A stretch of 64,000 bases of DNA, taken from assembly GCA_030704615.1 (NCBI GenBank), contig CM060734.1, positions 12,150,001-12,214,000 on the forward strand, given 5' to 3'. This stretch comes from Takakia lepidozioides (lineage: Eukaryota > Streptophyta > Takakiopsida > Takakiales > Takakiaceae). A model generated the notes under the pieces. That model was not told the DNA's origin. It was given only the letters and a program-made list of their open reading frames with translations, and did not search any database. How positions within the stretch are numbered: position 1 is the stretch's first letter; each line of letters starts with the position of its first letter. Shown here in pieces: positions 54,651-64,000 of the stretch. A program made the position numbers and the translations under genes.

Positions 54651-56930
54651 CCATGGATCTGGCTGGTTCTTTTAAAACTTGATAGTTTAAGACCAGTGGT
54701 ATGTACCTAACCCCTAATTAACCTTCTTGGAATTTGGTTAATTTCGGTTATTTACATTACCCGGATTTTTGGTATAAGGTCAGGATCATAATGGAGCCAT
54801 CCTATTATTTAATTTTTTCATCCATAAATGGATGTCATCCTCAGATGATGACACAGAGATGAAAAATCGAGAGACAATTTCATCCAACGCGGATGAAATC
54901 ACGATAGATTTCATCCTGCGCGGTAGAGTTCATCCCATGTGATGTATTTCATCCCGAATGGATGAAATCGTGGGAAATCACGTGGATGAAATCGCGGGAA
55001 ATCGCGCTTCCTCTCTTCCCTGCCCTAATCCTCTGCACGACGATCGTGCTTAAGGGATGGCGAGAGCTGAGAGATGGTGGCGGGGGGCGCATGAAGCTCG
55101 ATTCAGGCGCCCTTGAATGCTATGGAGCTGCGCCATTAAGGCATTTAGGTGTTCTGGCAAGATTCAGTATCTTCTTCCCCTCTTGGGGTGCGCAATGGCG
55201 GCAGTACCTGCAATTTCCCTGTGGCGGTTGTCTCTAATGCTTGGCGGGCGATCTACCTGTGTTGTGGTTGCTTACTGTGACCTTCATTGATCAATAAGAT
55301 ACAAGCGGCGATCTTAAGGCCTCAGGGAAGTGTCTGAACTCTTTGAGTTTGGGCGATTCACTTTCTTTGTGCATGCTTTGTACATTTTGTTGTGCATTCT
55401 TGTTTGCTGGTCTTGAGAGCTATGGCGCAGGCCTCTCTTCCACAAGCCATCAAGGTATTGGCTTGAATATGTTCTGATTCTTTTTTGCCCCTGCTTTGTA
55501 TTGCATGTTGTACAGCGATAACAAGCGTGAGACCTCCGATTCACTTGGGGTTCCACATCGTCTCTAACTTGACTGTTTCTGATTGCATGAGATGGGACCA
55601 GGTGAGGGTCCTCACTTAACATGGATTTTAAAGCTTGAAGTTGATTGGAATCGAGTTGAAGAAGCGACGTCATCTGTATCTTTGGGGGAGAACAATCATT
55701 TCTTCCTCTTTCCTTTGATCTTGATGGCTCCTATGTTTAACCTAGTATGGTGGACAATCAATCATTAGGGCGACTATCTCTTGTTCCCTATGGCATACTG
55801 ATGTGACAATGGAGCAATGATATGACAAGCTAATGGCTTTAAAGAGATCTGGTAACATGCTACAATGTAGGGCAGACCTGTTTTCATGACCAGACAGTGT
55901 TCTTGAATGTACAAGCATTGGAAACTTGGCCTCTTTTAGAAGCTGGTGTAGATGCATATATTGGTACATATTTCTTTTCAGATCGTTTTTTATCTTAAGG
56001 CAGACAATTTAGGCATTGTACTGCCAAAGCAGGGCAGTTTGTGAGTTATCTGGGAATCGCTGGTAAAGCACGTAGGAATTTAGATTGTGTCTGAGATGAC
56101 CATGGAGGAGCTCTAGCGTCAAAATGACCGTAGGGAGCTGCATCGACAGCGAGTTAGGCTGCCAATTCGGTACCAGTAACGACAACATGCACCTGTTCAA
56201 AACAATACATGGCGACTGTTCCAGTCCCGGATTGCGATCTCTCTATTCTCCTGCCTTTCAAGTCCAGTAGGAGCACACGGCGAGGAGTCTTGGCAATTGG
56301 AGGAAACAATCTGTACAACAATGAAATATCGCGACAAAGCAAGTGCTGCATCGGAGCAAACGACGGATGAAGGAGCTTCCCGGCAAAGTTTTGAACTCCT
56401 CAGCAATGCAAAGTGTGTAGGAGGAAACTCCAGATGATTTGAGACCTAATGGCAGGGCCAAAGACCCCTGGGGGCACCACCAGTATTTTTACTGCCAGGA
56501 AGCGGCAGACTGCTTGTATGGCAAAACCATGGAAACCAACCAAAGGTGTGGCTTTTCTTCCCCGATTCCCTTGAGATTTTGTGGGCAGCTATGGTCCATT
56601 TTATTGTAAATTTTCACCAAGTTTGAGGATTTTTGGAGGTGATGGGAGACGGCATCAAATTATCACGCCGGAGGCAGTTGCGAAAGGCGATTAAATGGAA
56701 TTCTAGTTCATCCAATGGATGAAAACTGGAAATTCAAACTGCAAGCTGGAGGGATGAGAAGACAACCTAGCGCCAACTGGTCATCCATTGGATGGATGAA
56801 AAACCAGATTTATCATTAACACCAAGGTTTTCCATCCATGGTTATTATTTTATGGTGTTCTATCGTTTTTAAATTATAGATTCATGTAGGAAATAATAGT
56901 TTAAGACTATCCTTCACTAGTTTAAGAGGC
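54651..56930 (+). repeat. Fourth, most diverged copy of the long repeat
   Basis: Palindromic TTCATCC/GGATGAA pairs are dense at 54820-55000. GGGACCAGGTGAGGGTCCTC at 55594-55613 sits within a fold like that of copy 1, with GTGAGACC at 55527-55534. The right edge was not determined; more GGATGAAA-type pairs occur near 56705-56800. No recognisable gene is present. Confidence 0.4.
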
Positions 56931-57700
56931 CCCAAAAACACAATAAAAGAAGAGCAGGCTCCTCTTGTTCTTCAATCTAGTCTCATTTCCTTGTTTTGGC
57001 CTCTTGCTTGTGTAGTTAGTTTTGAGCTTGAGGGAGCTAGTTCCTAGAGAGTTGAGCTTGTGGCTCTCTAGTATTAAAAGCAAGCATAGTGAGAGCAGGA
57101 TAGTCCTAGCTCAAGGCCTTGTGGCCATTTGAGGCAAGGAGTAGAGGAAGCGCTCCATGAAGTGGGAGACTTGAGGACGAGTAGGAGTGCTGGAGGAGGA
57201 CCAGGCTTGAGTACCATTCTATCGAGCAATTTAGTGCATCCCAAGCACCACTTGTTTCAGAGGGTGACTTACCATACATTCTTGAATTCATTTATTTCAT
57301 TTGTTGTTCAAGCTTTGTCCAAGAAGGGATCTTATAAGCATTGTTTGCTAAAAATCTATAAAAACTAACCTTCTTTCAAAGAGGATGTGTGTGCATCTCT
57401 ATGTACATGTGTGAAGAGCACAGGTGTGAAGCCCCATGAGACAAGGCCTTAGGAATCTAACCCAATTACGTCATGGAAGTGAAGGTAGATGTCCATTATT
57501 ATGTTTAAGGAGAGGGCGAGCTTGCATGAAGTGGCGAAGCTCTTGTCAAATTTCCCTTCCTAGCTTAGTGGCAACGGCCATATTGCATGAGACGGCAAAG
57601 CTATCGCCAAAATTTCCATATTATTAAGTTCATATCTATGATTCATAAGCCCCCTGGCCATAGAGGACCATGGGAGGCGTTGCTAACTAGCTTTATAAGT
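56931..57700. other. No gene recognised
   Basis: AT-balanced sequence with repeated GAGCTTG, GTGGC and CATGA-GTGGCGAAGCT-type phrases near 57520-57610. No domain-bearing ORF. Confidence 0.4.
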
Positions 57701-59498
57701 GGTTAAGCTATTTTGTAGAGGGCTGCCAAAAAGGCAGAGCCCAGCACTTAAGTGCCGGCGCCTTAGGCGCCTTTGGGTTGGAGGTCAACCAAGGAGGTTG
57801 CCTAGAATCGCCATGGAGAGGCGCATCTAACACGGGTGGCGTGAGGGGAGTTGACCCCTGGAGCAAAGTACGGGTTGTTGGTACACTGCGTGGCAGCACC
57901 AGGCGCCATAGCTGGGCCCGTGCAGGTACGACACGAGCGGCAGAGACACGGAGCTTGCCTATTACCTACTGAACCCGCGCCAGCAGCGGGCCAGTCACGC
58001 CGCGCCACGTAGCAATGGCCGCGGGGTATCGGTTTTAACCACTGGATATTACGACGGACCCTGCCAGGGACTGTTGGTCCCTGGGACGGGTATTTTAAGG
58101 GGGGTTTTCTCCCTATGCCTTTGATTTCTTGTGCACTATTCATGGTGTTCTTCTTGCATGGGAATGAGGGCGTGTTTTAGCAAAGGATAAGAAATGGTTG
58201 GAACCATTGGATAGGCCCCAGTGAGGCCATCAGTTTGATATGTATTCCAGGGCTTGTGAAAGCACAGCTCACGGGTGGATGCCACAGGCAGAGAGAGGAG
58301 CCTAGAGACAGGGAGGAGAGAATCCCTGGTAGGGGTTTCACAAGGTAGAAGATGACATGTTTCAACTTCGTTCTAGGCTGGTTGCTTGCATAAATTAATC
58401 AGATTATATTGGAAGTAGGTGGAAGAGGCGCAGGGAATGGACCCTGGGACCCACTGAATGTTTAATCATTGTTTACACACCAGGATGGCGAGCAGATGAG
58501 AAACTGATGGGCGGCAGATTTCATTAATCATGGCCCGGTGATGGTTTAAGTTGCTAATGCGTTCTTGAGTGGTTTGGTATAGGAATTTAGGGGCGCTCCC
58601 AAGTGGAGAGCGGTTCCCCAATGCTCCCGACATAAAGGGCGTTCCCAGGGCATTCCCCTGGTACCTTGAGGGTAATTTAGTTAGCTCCAGCACCCTACGA
58701 TGATTATCTATTTCTACGAATTTCATGCATTTGTAGGAATATTTTAATGATTTGTTCTTTATTATTTAGCAGGGTAATTCGCCTTTCTTAAGGGATTTTA
58801 TCCGGACCCCCTTAACTTAACAACGGAAGTTTAAAGGGCGGTATCGCCCCCTTCCGCCGAGGATATTTGAAGTCAAGTACCCGGCCGCTGGGGGGAGGCT
58901 TGGGCCAAGGAACGGCCATTGTTTTATAAGACCTCGGGAGTTACATAGAGGTTTGAATTGTTATCATTCACCCGATGGACTGACCATTGAGGTTGAATTT
59001 TGGGATCGCTCTAAGCAGGAAAGACTGACTTGGGAAAGCGGATCCGGTCCCTTCCTAGGAGGTAGGACACTAATCCACCTCGGGATTTTGGGGGGTGCAT
59101 TTGGGCGGGGGATAGATGATCCCCGTCTCCCTGGGCTCGGGATTCGTTTTGTGAAGGGATTTGAAGGTTCGTCCCGGCTATAAGCGTGTTGGGAGTCGAG
59201 GCATGTAGGAAGTAGTAATAAACAAAGACTTGGAAGGCAATTACGATTAAAGACGTAGAAAACCCATAAACAAAACGTAGGACTAGGAAACGCAAATCGC
59301 CCTGTGAAGTGGAGTTGTTAAGCTTTGCTTTGCCGGTAGGAAGTTAGACTATTTAGATCCGTCCATAGCTGCCACGGACCCCTGCACTTACCGCAGCCGG
59401 GTAGGCGGTTCGTTGAGCCCAACCTACACCGCAACTTGCCACGACCCCCTAGGCTAGTATGTCGTCACCCTGGCCACGCGCGACCAGGGCTCGTCATA
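57701..59498 (+). repeat. Probable LTR of a gypsy-type element
   Basis: The tract ends just before a primer-site-like sequence. It contains GC-rich palindromes (GCACTTAAGTGC at 57746, GGCGCCTTAGGCGCC at 57759) and a TATTTTAAGG promoter-like box near 58091. The left edge is a guess and no second LTR copy is in the window. Confidence 0.35.
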
Positions 59499-59519
59499 TT
59501 TTGGTGCGTCTGCCGGAGG
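59499..59519 (+). other. Candidate primer-binding site
   Basis: TTTTGGTGCGTCTGCCGGAG resembles the TTTGGCGCCGTTGCCGGGG class found after LTRs of Athila/Tat-type gypsy elements. The match is imperfect. Confidence 0.4.
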
Positions 59520-59550
59520 TAGGTAAAAGTCAGGGCCTCTCAAAGTACTT

Positions 59551-59697
59551 ATGGATGAAGTAATGATATTTGTCCTTGTGCTAGTTTTTTCTTACTTTTT
59601 GTTTTATTGCTTATTCATGAAGTTACTTCATCACGTGGAGGTCGAGGAACCCCCAACCCCCCTTCTTAGGGAACCTCAACGTGCAATCCTCGCTTGA
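59551..59697 (+). CDS. 48-residue leader ORF with a hydrophobic stretch
   Basis: Starts at ATG 59551. A hydrophobic run VMIFVLVLVFSYFLFYCLF (residues 4-22) could be a signal anchor. It is followed by an acidic, proline-rich tail. It overlaps the next frame (C-x2-C ORF), which lacks its own ATG, so it may be the original N-terminus of that protein after a frameshift. Confidence 0.3.
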   Translation: MDEVMIFVLVLVFSYFLFYCLFMKLLHHVEVEEPPTPLLREPQRAILA

Positions 59698-60175
59698 AGC
59701 ACATCTCACCTGGCAAGTGGCGTATTTAGGGTGTTGCCCTCTATGTCGAACCATCGCTGACAAGGGAATCGATTTTCATCGTCCTCGTCCCACTTTCCGG
59801 AGGTCTAGAGAAGCTATCTCCTATCTAACCAAGAAGAGTTTTATTGACCTTCCTTTTGATTGGATGTGTTGGTTGTTTGGGTGTGGATTAGAAGACTATT
59901 TGGAGGTAGAGGAACGCCTGCCTCACCCGAACACTACCATCACCTATATCTGTCCACCCAGATTTTACAACAGCCGCAGTGAAAGTGCAGCAGCATTGAT
60001 CATTGAATTAATCACTGACGGCCGATTGGACGTGGCACCGACCATACATGATATTACTTGGATTGAAGGTCCTCCTTCAGCAGCTCCTCAAGGCGTCATT
60101 GCGGACCCAGAGCGGCCACCGCCATTTTATTTTGCACGGGAAATCCCCACCAGTTTCCTCATATCATTCCCTTAA
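59621..60175 (+). pseudogene. Leader ORF with C-x2-C motif, copy 1
   Basis: The frame is open from 59621 without any upstream ATG. It encodes AHLTWQVAYLGCCPLCRTIA, a later RFYNSRSESAAALIIELITD and GRLDVAPTI. A second ORF at 60692-61000 has the same layout. It lies between the LTR and gag, an unusual place for a coding region in gypsy elements. No known domain was recognised; the Cys pairs suggest metal binding. Confidence 0.45.
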
Positions 60176-60691
60176 AGATAGTGCATGCTATTTCTTCCAT
60201 TAGCAGCTCTCCTTGGACCTCAGCGCCAGGGTCACCTATGGGAATAGACGAGGACTTGTCAGCAGCAGAATAGGTAAAGCTGCCTCCAGCGATCGGGGAA
60301 GACCCCACAGTTGCATTTATGCTTTCCATTTCATTTAACCATGTTTGCCAATTGGCACAATCAATGCAATGCTTGAAATCTAAAACGTCATCCACATCAT
60401 GCTTTGGAGTGATAAGAATTTGCCGCATGAACTTCTAAAGTGGGTATGATTTTTGAGGCTAGGATCAAGAGGATTCGAAGCAGATTCTGGCAACATAAAC
60501 CAGAAATTCAACTTATAACAGAAGCGTACATCGATTGCTTAGCTCAACGGAAAGCCATCAAGAAAGGGTGGATAGACGAACGGGTTCGGTGTGAACGACC
60601 CTCGTCAACAGACACATCGGAGCATTTCTACTGGTGTAACAACAGGCTTAACTAGCTGTATTGTTCATGCCCGGGGATATACCTAGGGGCC
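60176..60691. other. Spacer between leader ORFs
   Basis: Contains a plus-strand ORF 60440-60655 (71 residues, basic, RIRSRFWQHKPEIQLITEAY) with an ATG start but no recognised domain. The rest shows no gene. Confidence 0.3.
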
Positions 60692-61000
60692 TTGCACCCC
60701 AGGTCTTCCTTCACAACGCATTTAAGGTGGCAGGTAGATTTCTTCACTCATTGTCACATATGCCAGCTCTTGGCGTCCCATTATGTGCGTAGACTGGATG
60801 AGTGTAGGTATTGCAGCATACCTCGACCACCTAAAGATTGGAAGATACCTGGAAGATTGCACACTGACGTGCCTCCATCGCCACGGTTTCATGGAAGGTA
60901 TGCAAATTTGACCTTGTTTATTCTTGACATGGTAGTTCAAGGAAATATAGGTCCTTCAGTACAGACTGAGGCAGGAGAATCCTCGTCGGTACAACAGTGA
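60692..61000 (+). CDS. Leader ORF with C-x2-C motif, copy 2
   Basis: Encodes THLRWQVDFFTHCHICQLLA then CRYCSIPRPPKDW, and RFHGRYANLTLFILDMVVQG with NIGPSV. The first and last parts align with AHLTWQVAYLGCCPLC and RFYNSRSESAAALIIELITD of copy 1, so the two are paralogous. A second C-x2-C (CRYC) may complete a zinc-binding site. The first codon is not an ATG. Confidence 0.4.
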   Translation: MHPRSSFTTHLRWQVDFFTHCHICQLLASHYVRRLDECRYCSIPRPPKDWKIPGRLHTDVPPSPRFHGRYANLTLFILDMVVQGNIGPSVQTEAGESSSVQQ

Positions 61001-61004
61001 GTGT

Positions 61005-61292
61005 ATGTCTAGCTCAGGATCGAGAGACACACTCCCAAGCTTGGATAGCATATCGTTTGACACCAGGTTAGAGAGAAGACTGGCTAGAGAAGCCGTCCGT
61101 GATCAGTTGCTAGGGAAAAACCCAGCATTGAGTCTAGAGTCAGACTCAGAAACTAGAAGTTTGGGAAAGATAGAGTGGGAAGGAGAGGACACGGAAAGTT
61201 CTTCGGACGTCGAGTGTTCACGAGTGGTTTCCCCTATATCTAGTCCCCCTTATACCCCACCGGCCAGGTCAAGGAGTCCCTTGCCGTCATAA
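61005..61292 (+). CDS. Acidic, serine-rich leader ORF
   Basis: ATG at 61005. The 95-residue product has RLERRLAREAVRDQLLGKNP, a helical basic stretch, followed by an acidic/serine-rich tail and a PPYTPPARSRSPLPS end. It lies immediately before gag. No known domain; may be a gag N-terminal part. Confidence 0.35.
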   Translation: MSSSGSRDTLPSLDSISFDTRLERRLAREAVRDQLLGKNPALSLESDSETRSLGKIEWEGEDTESSSDVECSRVVSPISSPPYTPPARSRSPLPS

Positions 61293-61301
61293 GTGTCAAT
61301 C

Positions 61302-62210
61302 ATGGCACATATTCCATGACCTCCTGAGGTACCCATTGTGGTTCCAGCAGGTTTACCCCCGCTAACATTGCCCAGGCATCTGCCTTGGTTCTCCGGGGAA
61401 GCACATGAAAATCCAGAATATCATGTGAAAAGCTTCATTCAATGTTGCTACTCTAACCAAGAACTAAATGATGCCTATTGGCTGATATGGTTTCCCACAA
61501 CCATGAGGGGAAGAGCATCTACTTGGTATTGGCAACAGGCTCCAGGTATATTTATTACTTGGCAGCAGATTCGGGACGCATTTCTCGATCATTTCCGGGC
61601 AGTCCACCAGTTCACCAGTGTCTTGATGGCACTGGCAAGGATTCGCCAAGGCCCCACAGAGGAGGTAGCAGACTTCGAAATGCGAATCAGGGAGCTAATG
61701 CGACTCCAAAACCCTTTGACCCCCCTAGATGATGGGGTACTCCAAGATTGTTTTTTGAGTGGATTACGAGAGGCCACTCACTTTCATGTTTTGCAGCAAA
61801 GACCTGCAACTTTGGTAGATGCCATACAAGCGGGCAAGGAATTTGACAACATGCATCGCCAAGTACAACGAGCTAAGATGCCCGACTTTGCTGTACCATC
61901 GTACATTTCAATCGAGCCCGCGCAGGAGCCGGCACCATTAGCGGTAATCCAGCCTGCGCTGCATTACACGCCATCTTATGTAGGAGGAGTGAGACCCTAT
62001 GCCCCAGCAATGTCCCCGACACCCGTAGTAGCGCCAACGGTGCCGCAATACACGAATGTTGTTCCTACCAACTCACAGGCAGATTCAAGCGGGCAATCCG
62101 ATTCGCGAGTGGGCCATCTAGACGCACAAGTCACTTCTCTCATCAAGACCATTGAAACAATGGGCGACCGCATGAGCTCAATCGGTCAGCAGATTACCAG
62201 CTACAAGTGA
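61302..62210 (+). pseudogene. Gypsy-type gag, premature stop at codon 6
   Basis: The frame starts at ATG 61302 (MAHIP), meets TGA at 61317 and is then open to 62210. The rest contains a clear retrotransposon gag core: RHLPWFSGEAHENPEYHVKS, MRGRASTWYWQQAPGIFITW, FRAVHQFTSVLMALARIRQG and LREATHFHVLQQRPATLVDA. A proline-rich linker and a short helix follow, with no zinc knuckle before the stop. Protease and pol are absent downstream. Gag forms the particle; this copy is a 3'-truncated remnant. Confidence 0.72.
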
Positions 62211-62737
62211 GTGGTAAAAGACATTACGTGGCACCGGTGGTTAAGGACAGTGATTCGAACCACTCACGTCCGGGTCCACCTGTTAGCTGCACACCAGTGA
62301 CAATTCCATTGGCAGCCCTGTGTCGTGGTAAATGAGGATCATACAGGCTGATTTTGTCCTTCAACTTAAACTGCACACAGCACCCACCATAAAACCCACA
62401 TTAATCAACCCATGAAGACATACATGTACATTGAATAATGAGGACCGCCCAGTATAAGCAATCACTGAAAGTACTGAAAGTGTAGAGTACTTTTGGTAGC
62501 ATAAGAATATCTGCCACTGTGGCTTGGGGTTGATATTTGGGGGTTGCCTTTTAAGGCGCCGTAGTTGGTGCACTGTCGGTGGCAGTATCAAGAGCGGCTT
62601 TCTCAGCCTGCGAACATCACGCCCAACACCCCTTAGCAGTTTCATTTAGCAATGCATCTACTAATAGTTTGAAGTACCCAACATGTAAATGGCCACATTG
62701 TACAGAACTGATAGCCAACAGGTGCATGCATGCTCAC
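62211..62737. other. No gene recognised
   Basis: Contains a tRNA-like phrase, GGTGGTTAAGGAC then GATTCGAACCAC at 62235-62264, but no cloverleaf; the rest is featureless. Confidence 0.4.
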
Positions 62738-63640
62738 CTCTAGTACGGAAACTGCTGCATGGAGAGGTGCCTCCTGAAGGCCCACCTGACTCTTGCTCCC
62801 GCTAGAACTTGGTGTTATGTCACCATTTGCATCAGTCAAGGACTTTGTGCCTTTGGCAGCAGTGGCTCTGGTTACACGCTCTCCTTTTCGCATGTACTTC
62901 TTCTCAGCTCCCTTCACGATGGCTGGGGTAGGGTCCTCTGCTTTAGTCCCCTTCTACATGCCAACAAAACAACAAGGTATAGTACATGAGTACGTCTATG
63001 AATACCTGATGCATAGAATTCATGGCACACACCAATAAATAGATCATTCATGAAATGTTTTTAGAGTAAAAAACAGAAAGCCCAAGGACAGGAACAAGAT
63101 AAAGTCTTTGAGGGCGTACCTCTTTCTGTGGGGAAGTTGGCTTCACATGCTGATCTGCCAACCCCCCTACTGTCACCCTTACCAGCACTCTCGGTGGAGC
63201 AGACGTCCTCACCAGCAGCCAATATTGGTGTCCCGCCAGCTCCACCTCCCTTCTTACGTGGCAATTTATCAGGAATTCCCTTGCGCCCCAATTTTACTTG
63301 GGTCACCACAAGGTCCTCAATGGCAGACGACTTTGGCTTTTCCCCAACCTCAAGAGGTTCTCCCTGCACCCAAGCAAAACATACCAGAGCAATAAACTTC
63401 AAAGTCAACTAACACTGAATGGATGACAACCACAAAAATAAGTTGGGGTGAAGGTGCACAATCCACCTTCTCCGTAGCAGTCTTGCCTCCCAAGCCTGCG
63501 TCGGAATCGCAAGGTTCAATAACAGTACATATTGGGATAGTAGTTGGAGGAGGGGCGGTTGCTGACATTCCCAACATCATTGCCATCAATGCATCCAGTT
63601 GCAGCCCAACACAAGCCCCTCCACCCCACAAAGTTAGCAA
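62738..63640 (-). other. Possible spliced gene, three candidate exons
   Basis: Minus-strand candidate exons have good splice edges. Exon A is ~63630-63467 (GLQLDALMAMMLGMSATAPP, donor AAG|GTGGAT). Exon B is 63363-63120 (acceptor GTGCAG, text AIEDLVVTQVKLGRKGIPDK, donor GAG|GTACGC). Exon C is 62953-62738 (acceptor ATGTAG, text KGERVTRATAAKGTKSLTDA, donor GAG|GTGAGC). The B-C junction does not keep the frame, so it may be decayed or the edges wrong. I do not recognise the protein. Composition is like the gene at 42.4-43.6 kb. Confidence 0.35.
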
Positions 63641-64000
63641 TTATGGAAAATAAGGTCAACCGGGCAACAAGCAAGGTCGGCAGTTCGTGAACGCATACAA
63701 ACCTTGGTCCAACGTGCCAAAAAAAGTTTGGCATTCAATGGCGTGAATGCATGGAATGTCATGCTCTGGCGCCCTAGCAATGTCCCACATCCATTCAATA
63801 TTAAGACCCTAACACATGTTCTAACCCTTTGAAATTTAATCCATGGGTGAAGCCATACATAGTTCAATTCGTAAGCCATTCATCTTTCTAAACAAGGTTT
63901 CCAGGTCATTCACATTTAGGAAAGAACCTTGGTTTGATATATAACATTTACCACATATATGCAGATTGTAAATTCATCACAAAAGCAGATTGCAGGTCTG
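63641..64000. other. No gene recognised
   Basis: AT-rich end of the window with no supported feature. Confidence 0.4.

Noticed and set aside
62225-62300. tRNA gene suggested by GGTGGTTAAGG and GATTCGAACCAC
   Set aside because: No acceptor or anticodon stem can be formed around it.

Overview
The window looks like a repeat-rich nuclear segment from a streptophyte, most likely a seed-free land plant such as a fern or lycophyte. The clues are spliced gene fragments, many DYW-class-style PPR fragments, plant-type OSB fragments, a chromodomain Ty3/gypsy element with an initiator-tRNA-Met primer site, a CACTA transposon and plant-type LINE remnants. The exact lineage is inference. I found no rRNA, no convincing tRNA gene, no CRISPR array and no intact ordinary host gene.

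The left and centre form a nested stack. The oldest layer is a minus-strand LINE, with its ORF1-like and endonuclease end at 40.4-41.5 kb, its RT at 31.2-33.4 kb and its C-terminal part at 2.6-5.6 kb. It is split by a CACTA element (5646-31241, 3-bp target duplication GCA) and by a nearly intact chromovirus (33401-40366, identical-length 724-bp LTRs, target duplication TAAAT). The LINE reading continues across both insertions.

The CACTA interval is about 25.6 kb and contains four things: repeated fragments of OSB (organellar single-stranded-DNA-binding) and PPR genes in both orientations (6.0-10.1 and 23.3-30.1 kb); a Ty3/gypsy-like element whose 1267-codon ORF carries two zinc knuckles, a retropepsin and a full cytosine-5 DNA methyltransferase domain (14514-18317); that element's RT, separated by one UAG in a leaky CAA-CCA context (18318-19367); and the truncated 3' end of a second chromovirus copy (21161-23273).

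The right half holds a GC-rich repeat block beside a 31-G run (41.5-42.2 kb), a spliced unknown gene (42.4-43.6 kb), and a broken Penelope-like or related reverse-transcriptase element between two ~1.74-kb direct repeats (43.9-51.6 kb). Diverged copies of that repeat follow (52.2-54.4 and 54.7-56.9 kb). All four copies keep a small RNA-like fold, with compensatory base changes between them. The last part holds a probable LTR, primer site, leader ORFs with paired C-x2-C motifs and a gag gene of another gypsy-type element (57.7-62.2 kb), then a possible spliced gene on the minus strand (62.7-63.7 kb).

The candidates for an unusual system are the methyltransferase-carrying retrotransposon with its possible stop-codon readthrough, the OSB-PPR composite array inside the CACTA element, and the structured RNA in the long direct repeats. 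Retrotransposon-encoded DNA methyltransferases have been reported in charophyte algae and dinoflagellates, so the class is known. The copy and context seen here may not be.
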